A stretch of 8,749 bases of DNA from UBA1738 sp045577675 (GTDB lineage: Bacteria > Bacillota > Clostridia > UBA1381), in the NCBI GenBank assembly GCA_045577675.1, contig JAZNIV010000129.1, forward strand, positions 1 through 8,749, written 5' to 3'. The notes under the pieces were generated by a model. That model was not told the origin of the DNA, ran no database searches, and saw only the letters and a program-made list of their open reading frames with translations. This document shows, piece after piece, positions 1 through 8,000 of the stretch. Within the stretch, counting starts at the first letter, position 1; each line of letters begins with the position of its first letter. Position numbers and translations under genes: made by a program.

Positions 1-1
1 T

Positions 2-2221
2 TGGCGCAGCTGGTTTATGCCGGTATATAACTCACTCGCGGCAGAACACCGCACTCAGATTGACTTTAAGGGCAGCAACTCCATTGCCTTTGCCGCACAC
101 GTTCTTCCTGAAATACGAAACCAAAGAGGTGTTATATCTCAAGGTCTTGAAAATGCAGTTGTGGACGATAAGCCCCGGTTTGACATATATTTTGACAGGC
201 TCGATGACGGAATCACGGCAGCGATTACTGCCTCCTACGGCAAAATCTGCATCCGTCTGCCCGATGCCGGCGAAGAACACGACAAAATCATTGTCCGCGA
301 TTATGCGGATGAGAGATATGTCCTATCCTTTTTTGAAAATTTTGCAGCCGACGGTCAATCCCTATTCCTCGATGACAGCGACCTTTTATACACATTCCTT
401 AATCAAAGTCTTAAAAAGCTTTCGCAGATAACAGAAATCCACGCATCGGACAGCTTTAAGGAAATGACGGTTATAACCCCGCCCAAAATCAGCAGCACCG
501 CTTATTATGACAATAAAATTGATTTGCTGGAGGTTGGTTTCGAAAGCGACCTCACGCCTTCGGAAATTACCGGTATTCTTCACGCAATCCGTCACAAAAA
601 ACAGTATTTCCGTATGAGAAGCGGTGCCTTTTTAAGCATAGACGAAGGACTTTCGGGCTTTGATATATTAAACAGCCTGGATTTTTCCTACAATGATGTG
701 AAGTCCGGAAAAAAGACTCTTTCAAGATACAATGCGTTATATCTTTCCGGGCTTTTGGAAAACGGAACAATCGCCTCAAACAGCGGCTTTAATGCATTTA
801 TGGACGAAATACGCAGCATTCGTGCCGATATTCCAGAGTATCTTCAAAGCATTTTAAGAGATTATCAGAAAACCGGCGTTCATTGGCTTAAACAGCTGTC
901 TGAGCTGGGCTTCGGCGGAATACTTGCCGACGATATGGGTCTTGGAAAAACTCTCGAGGTCATCGCCTTTGTAATGAGCGAAAAGCCCTCCCGTCCGGCA
1001 CTGGTTGTTACTCCAAGCTCTTTAACCTATAACTGGCTTTCTGAAATACACAAATTTGCACCCGAAGCACGTGCCAAAATCATTGACGGAGCAAAAGAGG
1101 ACAGAATTTTTTCACTTTCTGACATTTCCGGCTACGACTTTATCATAACGTCATATCCGCTGTTAAGACGCGATATTGCAGAGTATCAGGAGCATACCTT
1201 TTCATATTGCTTTATAGACGAGGCACAGCATATAAAAAATGCTAAAACCTTAAGTGCAAAGGCGGTTAAAAAGGTTCGGGCAGAAAAATATTTCGCCTTA
1301 AGCGGTACGCCTATAGAAAACTCGCTGTCTGAACTGTGGTCAATTTTCGACTTCATTATGCCGGGATACCTTTTCAGCTATCAACAGTTTTCAGCACGTT
1401 TTGAAAAGCCTATAATAAAGGATTCAGATGATAATGCACGAAAGGTACTAAGAAGCAAAATAAAACCATTTATTTTAAGGAGAATGAAATACGAGGTACT
1501 TTCCGAGCTTCCGGAAAAGATTGAAAACACCTTTTTTTCAGAGCTTGCGGAAAACCAGAAGAAACTGTATACTGCCTATCTTGCCTCAGCAAAAAGAGAG
1601 GCTTTTGAGCTTGTGGAAAACGGCGACAGTATGCGTATTCTATCGCTTCTGATGAGGCTAAGACAAATTTGCTGTCACCCAAGGCTTATTGACGAGGAAT
1701 ATGATAAGCAAAGCGGAAAGCTTGAGCTTTTGGAGGACCTTGTTAAAAGCGGAATAGAATCAGGGCACAGAATCCTCATCTTTTCACAGTTTACAAAAAT
1801 GTTGTCTATTATACGGGACAGGTTAAACACACTCGGAGTATCAAGCTTTTATCTGGATGGTCACACACCTGCACCGGTGCGTGCAGAAATGGCAGATAAA
1901 TTCAACAGCGGCGACAGAAGTGTATTTTTAGTTTCCTTAAAGGCAGGAGGAACAGGTCTTAACCTTGTGGGAGCAGATATGGTTATCCACTATGACCCGT
2001 GGTGGAATCCTGCCGTTGTAAATCAGGCCACAGACCGTGCCTACCGCATCGGTCAGACAAGGGCTGTTCATGTTATTAAGCTCGCTGCCAAAGGCACGAT
2101 AGAAGAACAGATTTTAAAGCTTCAGGATAAAAAGCGTCACTTAGCCGACGATATGATCCGCACAAATTCATCAATGCTTTCAAACCTCACAAAAGAAGAG
2201 ATTTTAGAGCTATTTAAATAG
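2..2221 (+). CDS. SNF2-family DNA-dependent ATPase/helicase, 5'-truncated by window edge
   Basis: This is an ATP-driven double-stranded DNA translocase of the bacterial SNF2 (Swi2/Snf2, superfamily 2) family; its cellular role is not well defined. Residues are numbered from Met at base 17. The first ~270 residues resemble the bacterial SNF2-associated domain. The motor follows: Q-like motif near 285 (YQKTGVHWL), Walker A DDMGLGKT (305-312), motif Ia near PSSLTYNW, DEAQ box (401-404), SGTP motif III (429-432), motif IV LIFSQF, motif V KAGGTGLNL, and motif VI QATDRAYRIGQ (670-680). All ATPase motifs look intact. The frame stays open to the left edge (codons for W-R-S-W-F precede Met17) and no ribosome binding site is visible there. 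The true start is therefore probably upstream, and a SWIM zinc finger, common at the N-terminus of this family, may lie outside the window. It converges on sigG and ends at a shared terminator. The family is certain; the precise role is unknown. Confidence 0.93.
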   Translation, partial: WRSWFMPVYNSLAAEHRTQIDFKGSNSIAFAAHVLPEIRNQRGVISQGLENAVVDDKPRFDIYFDRLDDGITAAITASYGKICIRLPDAGEEHDKIIVRDYADERYVLSFFENFAADGQSLFLDDSDLLYTFLNQSLKKLSQITEIHASDSFKEMTVITPPKISSTAYYDNKIDLLEVGFESDLTPSEITGILHAIRHKKQYFRMRSGAFLSIDEGLSGFDILNSLDFSYNDVKSGKKTLSRYNALYLSGLLENGTIASNSGFNAFMDEIRSIRADIPEYLQSILRDYQKTGVHWLKQLSELGFGGILADDMGLGKTLEVIAFVMSEKPSRPALVVTPSSLTYNWLSEIHKFAPEARAKIIDGAKEDRIFSLSDISGYDFIITSYPLLRRDIAEYQEHTFSYCFIDEAQHIKNAKTLSAKAVKKVRAEKYFALSGTPIENSLSELWSIFDFIMPGYLFSYQQFSARFEKPIIKDSDDNARKVLRSKIKPFILRRMKYEVLSELPEKIENTFFSELAENQKKLYTAYLASAKREAFELVENGDSMRILSLLMRLRQICCHPRLIDEEYDKQSGKLELLEDLVKSGIESGHRILIFSQFTKMLSIIRDRLNTLGVSSFYLDGHTPAPVRAEMADKFNSGDRSVFLVSLKAGGTGLNLVGADMVIHYDPWWNPAVVNQATDRAYRIGQTRAVHVIKLAAKGTIEEQILKLQDKKRHLADDMIRTNSSMLSNLTKEEILELFK

Positions 2222-2231
2222 TACGGGACAC

Positions 2232-2264
2232 AAAAACCGCAGGCAAAGAGTGCCTGCGGTTTTA
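2232..2264. terminator. Bidirectional intrinsic terminator between SNF2 ATPase gene and sigG
   Basis: A perfect 10-bp GC-rich stem is formed by ACCGCAGGCA (2236-2245) and TGCCTGCGGT (2251-2260), with a 5-nt loop. The flanking A-run (2232-2236) and T-run (2260-2263) give a U-tract on both strands. It lies 10 bases past the plus-strand stop codon and about 65 bases past the end of the minus-strand sigG, so it can serve both converging genes. The remaining bases up to 2329 are AT-rich and hold no recognisable gene. Confidence 0.88.
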
Positions 2265-2329
2265 TGTTAATAAAATCTCGTCATCAACGTTTTTAATGCA
2301 TATGACACGATTTTATTATATGTCCCTGT

Positions 2330-3097
2330 TTATACATATTTTCTCATATGCTTTAATGCACTTTTTTCAAGCCGTGAAACCTGTGCCTGAGAAATCCCTA
2401 TCTCGTCTGCCACCTCCATCTGTGTTTTTCCCTGAAAAAACCGCAGGTCAAGAATATGCTTTTCTCTGTCCCCCAAGTGCTTCATCGCCTCAGAAATCGA
2501 AATATCCCTAAGCCAGTTTTCGTCTGTATTTTTTGCATCCTTAACCTGATCCATTACGTAAATCGCCTCACCGCCGTCATGATAAACCGGCTCAAAAAGA
2601 CTTACAGGGTCAGCAATTGCATCAAGTGCAAAAACCACTTCCTCCTTGGGAATATCCAGCTTTTCTGCGATTTCGGCAATAGTCGGCTCCTTAGAATTTT
2701 TGTTAATAAGACTCTCCTTTGCATAAAGTGCCTTGTATGCAATATCTTTAAGCGAACGGCTGACACGTATAGCATTATTATCCCTTAAATATCTTCTTAT
2801 TTCTCCTATAATCATCGGCACAGCATATGTGGAAAACTGAACATTTTGCGAAAGGTCAAAATTGTCAATTGCCTTAATAAGTCCCACGCAACCCACCTGA
2901 AACAAATCGTCGGCATTTTCACCTCTGCCTGAAAACCGCTGAATAACACTTAAAACAAGCCTTAAATTTCCATGTATAAATTCCTCTCTGGCTCTTACGT
3001 CACCCTGTTTTATCTTTATAAAAAGCTCTTCCTTTTGCTTTCTTGAAAGTACCGGCAGCTTTGATGTGTTTACCCCGCAGATTTCTACTTTATTCAT
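2330..3097 (-). CDS. sigG: RNA polymerase sporulation sigma factor SigG (late forespore)
   Basis: This sigma-70-family factor directs core RNA polymerase to late forespore genes after engulfment during sporulation. At 255 residues it is close to the usual ~260. The opening MNKVEICGVNTSKLPVL is the characteristic SigG N-terminus, which also fixes the start. Region 2 spans about residues 40-110, with GNLRLVLSVIQRF, DDLFQVGCVGLIKAIDNFD and the region 2.4 stretch FSTYAVPMIIGEIRRYLRD. Region 3 covers about 113-180, including RVSRSLKDIAYKAL and DPVSLFEP. Region 4 carries the helix-turn-helix QGKTQMEVADEIGISQAQVS (222-241). The Shine-Dalgarno sequence is modest (AAGGGG, 9 bases before ATG). In Bacillus and many clostridia sigG follows spoIIGA-sigE; here the upstream same-strand gene is a PTS permease, separated by 103 bp and a hairpin, so sigG probably has its own promoter. 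The position equivalent to B. subtilis Asn45 is His42 by my alignment from memory. Confidence 0.96.
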   Translation of the reverse strand: MNKVEICGVNTSKLPVLSRKQKEELFIKIKQGDVRAREEFIHGNLRLVLSVIQRFSGRGENADDLFQVGCVGLIKAIDNFDLSQNVQFSTYAVPMIIGEIRRYLRDNNAIRVSRSLKDIAYKALYAKESLINKNSKEPTIAEIAEKLDIPKEEVVFALDAIADPVSLFEPVYHDGGEAIYVMDQVKDAKNTDENWLRDISISEAMKHLGDREKHILDLRFFQGKTQMEVADEIGISQAQVSRLEKSALKHMRKYV

Positions 3098-3106
3098 TGA
3101 TGCTAT

Positions 3107-3112
3107 CCCCTT
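3107..3112 (-). promoter_or_regulatory. Non-canonical ribosome binding site of sigG
   Basis: On the minus strand AAGGGG lies 9 bases before the ATG at 3097. It is weaker than the AGGAGG or AAAGGAG sites of the neighbouring PFOR and PTS genes. It still supports the start giving the conserved MNKVEICGV N-terminus. Confidence 0.55.
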
Positions 3113-3151
3113 TTACTTAAAATATGTACTCATTTTTCGGGGACATATAAA

Positions 3152-3196
3152 TTCCGGTTGCCGGACGAAAATCAATTCGTCCGGCAGTTTCCGGAA
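3152..3196 (-). terminator. Two-tier hairpin after the PTS gene, possible terminator or mRNA-end structure
   Basis: Inner arms TGCCGGACGAA (3159-3169) and TTCGTCCGGCA (3176-3186) form a perfect 11-bp stem around a 6-nt loop. Outer arms TTCCGG (3152-3157) and CCGGAA (3191-3196) add 6 bp across a small asymmetric internal loop. It starts 4 bases beyond the PTS stop codon on the minus strand and sits about 55 bp before sigG. The downstream minus-strand sequence (AATTTATATG) is only weakly U-rich, so it may terminate incompletely or act as a processing or stabilising structure. Confidence 0.6.
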
Positions 3197-3200
3197 AAGC

Positions 3201-4787
3201 TTATAAAATATCCTCTATCTGTGACTTAATAACCGTAACCTTCGGGCCGTAAATTACCTGAACGCCATTACCCTTTTTGATAACACCCGACGCACCTGTA
3301 CGCTTTAAGGTCGCATCGGTCACCTTTGATGCATCCTTAACGGTAACACGAAGTCTTGTAGCACAGCAATCAAGGTCGGAAATGTTTTCCTTTCCTCCTA
3401 GACCGTCTAAAATCATTTGTGCACGGTCATAATCCGAGCCTGTCTTTTTCTCCTTGTAATCTGCCTTGGTATAAAGCTTTGTTTCTTCTCCCTCGTCCTC
3501 ACGTCCCGGAGTTTTAAGGTTGAACTTTCTTATAACAAACTTAAACAGGAAGTAGTAAATGAAGAAATATGCCGCTCCCACAAGCACTGCAAACAGCCAG
3601 TTGGTTTTGCCCTGTCCCTGCATAACTCCAAACAGGATAAAGTCAATAAGACCGCCTGAGAAGGTCATACCGATTGCTACACCCAAAATATGCATAAGCA
3701 TAAAGGAAAGACCGGCTAAAACGCAGTGAATACCATAGTAAAGCACCGGTGCAACAAACAGGAAGGTAAATTCAAGTGGCTCGGTGATACCGGTTAAAAA
3801 GCTTGTAAGTGCAGCCGAGAATAACAGCGACCCTACCACCTTCTTTTTGCTCGGCTTTGCACACTGGTACATGGCAAGTGCCGCTCCGGGAAGTCCGAAC
3901 ATCATAAACGGGAATTTTCCTGTCATAAATCTTGCAGCGTCAACTGTGAACCGCTGGGTATTAGGTGATGCAAGCTCCGCAAAGAATATATTCTGTGCAC
4001 CTGTCACCGTCACACCGTCGATAATTTGCGTACCGCCAAGGCCTGTCTGCCAGAAAGGCAGGTAAAACACGTGATGAAGTCCGAACGGAATTAAAGCTCG
4101 TTCGATATATCCGTAAATCAGTGTTCCAAAATAACCTGCACCTGTAACAAGGTTTCCCAAAGCATAAATTCCGCTCTGTATAATCGGCCACAGGTAGTAC
4201 ATTAAAACTCCCACAAGGATATATACAAGAGTCGAAATAATCGGAATAAATCTTGTTCCGCCGAAGAAAGAAAGCATCTGCGGCAGCTCAATTTTATAAA
4301 ACCTGTTGTGAAGTGCAGCAACACCGAGTCCGACAATTATACCTCCGAACACACCCATTTGAAGCGTTTCTATACCCAGCACATTCGCAACAGCACCCTC
4401 TGCCAGACTATCAGCACTGCCTGTAATGGACAGAAGTGCTGAAATTGTCATATTCATTACCAAAAACGCAATTGCAGCAGACAAGGTGGCAATTTCCTTT
4501 TCCTTTTTCGCCATACCAAGTGCGACACCCATTGCAAAAATCAGCGGCAGGTTATCAAAGATAACGCCTCCGACCTTTGAAAATATTGTAAGAATTGAGA
4601 ACAGAAATGTACCTTCCCCTAAAAGCCATTCAAGACCGTATTTTGCTACAGTCGTCTGGTTTGAAAAGGACGAACCTATTCCAAGAAGCAATCCTGCTAC
4701 AGGCAAAAGAGCTATCGGAAACATAAAGCTTCTGCCGACTCTTTGCAGTACGCCGAATAAACCTCCGTCACTGTTTTTATTGCTCAT
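3201..4787 (-). CDS. ptsG: PTS glucose/maltose-type permease, EIICB (EIIC-EIIB fusion)
   Basis: This integral membrane sugar transporter of the PEP-dependent phosphotransferase system couples uptake to sugar phosphorylation. Of its 528 residues, the EIIC domain (about 10-420) has roughly ten hydrophobic segments. Family signatures are LPVAGLLLGIG, FDNLPLIFAMGVALG, FFGGTRFIPI (174-183), IPFGLHHVFYLPF (233-245), FMTGKFPFMMFGLPGAA and the substrate-loop motif GITEPLEF (333-340). After KFNLKTPGRED, a charged linker (about 430-453) leads to EIIB, with the phosphorylatable cysteine in DLDCCATRLR; Cys475, just before ATRLR, fits the family site. The chain ends after EIIB, unlike B. subtilis PtsG, so phosphate must come from a separate EIIA. 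Sequence resembles both PtsG and E. coli MalX; glucose is likeliest but maltose or another glucoside is possible. AAAGGAG lies 7 bases before ATG. It is divergent from PFOR and no sugar-metabolism gene is adjacent. Confidence 0.9.
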   Translation of the reverse strand: MSNKNSDGGLFGVLQRVGRSFMFPIALLPVAGLLLGIGSSFSNQTTVAKYGLEWLLGEGTFLFSILTIFSKVGGVIFDNLPLIFAMGVALGMAKKEKEIATLSAAIAFLVMNMTISALLSITGSADSLAEGAVANVLGIETLQMGVFGGIIVGLGVAALHNRFYKIELPQMLSFFGGTRFIPIISTLVYILVGVLMYYLWPIIQSGIYALGNLVTGAGYFGTLIYGYIERALIPFGLHHVFYLPFWQTGLGGTQIIDGVTVTGAQNIFFAELASPNTQRFTVDAARFMTGKFPFMMFGLPGAALAMYQCAKPSKKKVVGSLLFSAALTSFLTGITEPLEFTFLFVAPVLYYGIHCVLAGLSFMLMHILGVAIGMTFSGGLIDFILFGVMQGQGKTNWLFAVLVGAAYFFIYYFLFKFVIRKFNLKTPGREDEGEETKLYTKADYKEKKTGSDYDRAQMILDGLGGKENISDLDCCATRLRVTVKDASKVTDATLKRTGASGVIKKGNGVQVIYGPKVTVIKSQIEDIL

Positions 4788-4873
4788 AATTTTTCTCCTT
4801 TATCGGTTAATTTACTGTTAGTATTTTCAACTTTTGCAACACTTATACTTTTTCTTGCTGTTATTTTTTTAAC

Positions 4874-4902
4874 ATAATGCATAAAAAAATAAAATATTAC
4901 AA
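4874..4902 (-). promoter_or_regulatory. Candidate promoter for the PTS gene
   Basis: On the minus strand a TTGTAA -35 (4902-4897) is separated by 17 bases from a CATTAT -10 (4879-4874), predicting a start near 4867 and a leader of about 80 bases. The -10 matches only 4 of 6 consensus bases, so this is tentative. An alternative -10, TATAAG, occurs closer to the gene but lacks a good -35. Confidence 0.4.
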
Positions 4903-4918
4903 AATTATCACATTTTGT
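4899..4918. promoter_or_regulatory. Dyad in the divergent promoter region, candidate operator
   Basis: ACAAAAT (4899-4905) and ATTTTGT (4912-4918) form a 7-bp inverted repeat with a 6-bp spacer. The left arm overlaps the candidate -35 of the minus-strand PTS promoter. The right arm ends 2 bases before the -35 of the PFOR promoter. This placement suits a repressor or activator acting on both genes. It matches no operator I can name with confidence, and AT-rich sequence makes chance repeats common. Confidence 0.35.
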
Positions 4919-4920
4919 TA

Positions 4921-4949
4921 TTGATTTTAGGTACAAAAAGTGCTATTAT
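4921..4949 (+). promoter_or_regulatory. Promoter of the PFOR gene (vegetative sigma type, extended -10)
   Basis: A TTGATT -35 (4921-4926) is followed by exactly 17 bases and a TATTAT -10 (4944-4949), preceded by the extended -10 dinucleotide TG at 4941-4942. Transcription would begin near 4956, giving a leader of about 77 bases. The match is good and consistent with high expression of a central metabolic enzyme. Confidence 0.7.
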
Positions 4950-4960
4950 ATAATATGTAT

Positions 4961-4990
4961 GGATTAAATAATTTTAATTCTTGTTTTTTT
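4961..4990 (+). promoter_or_regulatory. Attenuator-like hairpin and T-run in the PFOR leader
   Basis: GGATTAAA (4961-4968) pairs with TTTAATTC (4973-4980) around a TAAT loop, including one G-U pair. It is followed at once by TTGTTTTTTT (4981-4990). This is the layout of an intrinsic terminator placed right after the predicted transcription start and before the ribosome binding site. The stem is nearly all A-U and so weak; it may equally be ordinary AT-rich leader sequence. Confidence 0.3.
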
Positions 4991-5018
4991 ACAGGATTTT
5001 ATAAGTCCGCAAAATAAA

Positions 5019-5025
5019 AAGGAGG
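5019..5025 (+). promoter_or_regulatory. Strong ribosome binding site of the PFOR gene
   Basis: AAGGAGG sits 8 bases before the ATG at 5034. It is essentially the full anti-16S match at near-ideal spacing. It fixes the PFOR start and predicts efficient translation. Confidence 0.85.
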
Positions 5026-5033
5026 AAATTTTC

Positions 5034-8000
5034 ATGGCAAGAAAAATGAAAACCATGGATGGTAACACCGCTGCTGCATACGCTTCCTATGCGTTTACAG
5101 ATGTGGCTGCTATCTATCCTATCACACCGTCATCAAACATGGCGGAAATTACCGACAAATGGGCTACTGCCGGACAGAAGAACATTTTCGGAAGAACCGT
5201 TCAGGTTACCGAAATGCAGTCAGAAGCAGGTGCTGCAGGTACAGTTCACGGCTCACTTACAGCAGGTGCGTTAACTACTACCTACACAGCATCACAGGGT
5301 CTCCTTCTGATGATTCCTAATATGTATAAAATTGCCGGCGAGCTTCTGCCGAGCGTATTCAACGTATCCGCAAGAGCACTTGCTTCCCACGCTCTTTCAA
5401 TCTTCGGTGACCATCAGGACGTTATGGCTTGCCGTCAGACAGGCTTTGCAATGCTCGCATCAACAAACCCGCAGGAAGCTATGGACTTAGGTGCTATCGC
5501 TCACCTTACAACAATTAAGGGTAAGGTTCCGTTCATTCACTTCTTTGACGGTTTCAGAACCTCTCACGAGTACCAGAAGGTTGCTTGCTGGGATTATGCA
5601 GACCTTGCCGAGATGGTTGACTGGGATGCAATTAATGATTTCAGACAGAAAGCTTTAAATCCTGAGCATCCGGCTCAAAGAGGTACAGCTCAGAACCCTG
5701 ACGTATTCTTCCAGGCAAAGGAAGCTTCAAACAAGTATTACGATGCTATCCCTGACCTTACACAGGAATATATGGACAAGGTTAATGCTAAAATCGGTAC
5801 AGACTACAAGCTGTTTAACTACTATGGTGCCGCTGATGCCGAAACTGTTATCATCGCTATGGGTTCAGTTAACGACACAATTTCTGAGTCTGTTGACTAC
5901 TTAAACGCAAACGGCGAAAAGGTTGGTATGATTAAGGTTCGTCTTTACAGACCTTTCTCAGTTAAGCACTTTGTTGAGGCTATTCCTTCAACTGTTAAGA
6001 AGATTGTTGTTCTTGACAGAACAAAAGAATCAGGTTCAGTTGGTGAGCCATTATATCTTGACGTTGTTGCAGCACTTTCAGGCACACAGTTTGCTAATAC
6101 TCCTGTATTTGCAGGTCGCTTTGGTCTTGGTTCAAAGGATACAACTCCTGCTCAGATTATTGCAGCATTCAAGAATAACGAAAAGAAACAATTCACAATC
6201 GGTATCAATGACGACGTTACAGGTCTTTCACTTGAAATCAAGGAAAATCCTGATACAACACCTGCCGGCATTAAGAGCTGTAAGTTCTGGGGTCTTGGTG
6301 CAGACGGTACTGTTGGTGCTAACAAGAACTCTGTAAAGATTATCGGTGACCACACAGATATGAACGTTCAGGCTTACTTTGACTATGACTCCAAAAAGTC
6401 AGGCGGTCTTACAGTTTCTCACCTTCGTTTCGGTAATGCTAAGATTACTTCAACCTACCTTATCAATAAGGCTGACTTTGTTGCTTGTCACAAAGCATCA
6501 TACATCAGACAGTACGATATGGTTCAGGATGTTAAGCCGGGCGGAGTATTCCTGTTAAACTGCTCATGGAATCAAGAAGAGCTTGAATCACATCTTCCTG
6601 GTCAGGTTAAGAGATATATCGCTGAAAACAATATTCAGTTCTATACAATTGACGGTGTTAAGATTGGTAAGGAAATCGGTCTTGGCAACAGAATTAACAC
6701 AGTTCTTCAGTCAGCATTCTTTAAGCTTGCAGACATTATTCCGGCAAGCGATGCTATCCAGTATATGAAGGATGCAGCTACAGCTTCTTACTCAAAGAAG
6801 GGCGACGCTATCGTTAAGATGAACCACGATGCTATTGATGCAGGCGCAGATGCTATCGTTAAGGTTGATGTTCCGGCTTCATGGAAGGATGCAAAGGATG
6901 AAGACCTTTCAGTTAAGCACGAAGGCGAAGGCAAGCTTGTTGACTATGTAAACAACGTGCTTGTTCCTGTTAACGGCTTCCGCGGAATGCAGCTTCCTGT
7001 TTCAACATTTGTTCCTTATGCTAATGGTGAAGTTCCACTCGGCTCATCAGCATTTGAAAAGAGAGGTATTGCTATCGACGTACCTACATGGAACGGCGAT
7101 GTGTGCTTGCAGTGCGGACTCTGTTCTTATGTATGTCCTCACGGATGTATCCGTCCTGTTGTATTAACAGAAGAGGAAATGAAGAATGCTCCGGAAGGAA
7201 TTAAATACGTAAAGATGAAGCAGCTTGACGGCTACTACTACGGTATGGCTATTTCAGTTCTTGACTGTACCGGTTGCGGTTCATGTGTAAACGTATGTCC
7301 TGAGGTTAAGGGAACAAAGGCACTTTCTATGTCTCCGCTTGACAACAACTTAGATATTCAGAAGGGCTTCGATTACGGCGTTAAGCTTGCTACTAAGCCA
7401 TCTGTTCTTGAAAAATTCCCGATCACATCTGTTAAGGGCTCACAGTTCAGAACTCCTTATCTTGAGTTCTCAGGTGCTTGTGCAGGTTGTGGTGAAACAC
7501 CATATGCTAAGCTTGTAACACAGCTCTTTGGTGACAGAATGTATATCGCAAACGCAACAGGTTGTTCATCAATCTGGGGTGGCTCTGCTCCTTCAACACC
7601 ATATACAACTGATGAAAACGGCAGAGGTCCTGCTTGGGCTAACTCACTGTTTGAAGATAACGCTGAATACGGCTATGGTATGTTCTTAGGTCAGAAGGCT
7701 ATCCGCGACAAGAACATTGAAAAGCTTGAAAAGATTGCAAGCGAAAATGCAGAGGTTAAGCCGGCTGTTGATAAGTTCTTAGAAACAAAGGATTGTGGTA
7801 CAGCTAACCGCGTTGCAACAGAGGAACTATTAAAGGCAATTGCAAACCTTAACTCACAGGAAGCTAAGGACGTTTTAGCTGATAAGGATTACCTCAACAA
7901 GAAGTCAGTTTGGATCTTCGGTGGTGACGGTTGGGCATACGACATCGGCTACGGCGGTGTTGACCACGTTTTAGCATCAGGTGAAGATGTAAACATCATG

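Noticed and set aside
60..431. 123-residue plus-strand open frame within the SNF2 gene
   Set aside because: It overlaps clearly conserved SNF2-associated sequence in another frame, has no ribosome binding site and shows low-complexity, non-protein-like composition.
2296..2511. Small plus-strand open frame starting between the terminator and the 3' end of sigG
   Set aside because: It runs antisense into conserved SigG region 4 and has no plausible ribosome binding site or promoter beyond the terminator.
3113..3160. Possible forespore (SigF/SigG-type) promoter upstream of sigG, including CATATTT on the minus strand
   Set aside because: CATATTT resembles a SigG -10, but no convincing -35 of the right kind lies at correct spacing, and a SigF-type match fails at key positions.
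4426..4821. 131-residue plus-strand open frame opposite the N-terminus of the PTS gene
   Set aside because: It is the antisense shadow of conserved PTS membrane segments, resembles no family I know, and extends into the PTS ribosome binding site.
4826..4846. Possible catabolite-responsive (cre) element before the PTS gene
   Set aside because: The central CG and right-hand CA of the cre consensus are missing.
4915..4932. Possible Rex (redox) operator, TTGTTA followed by a TTTA half
   Set aside because: Only the left half resembles the clostridial Rex consensus; the right half matches poorly.
5971..6336. 121-residue plus-strand frame within PFOR
   Set aside because: It is an out-of-frame reading of PFOR with a Leu/Gln-rich composition caused by PFOR codon bias.
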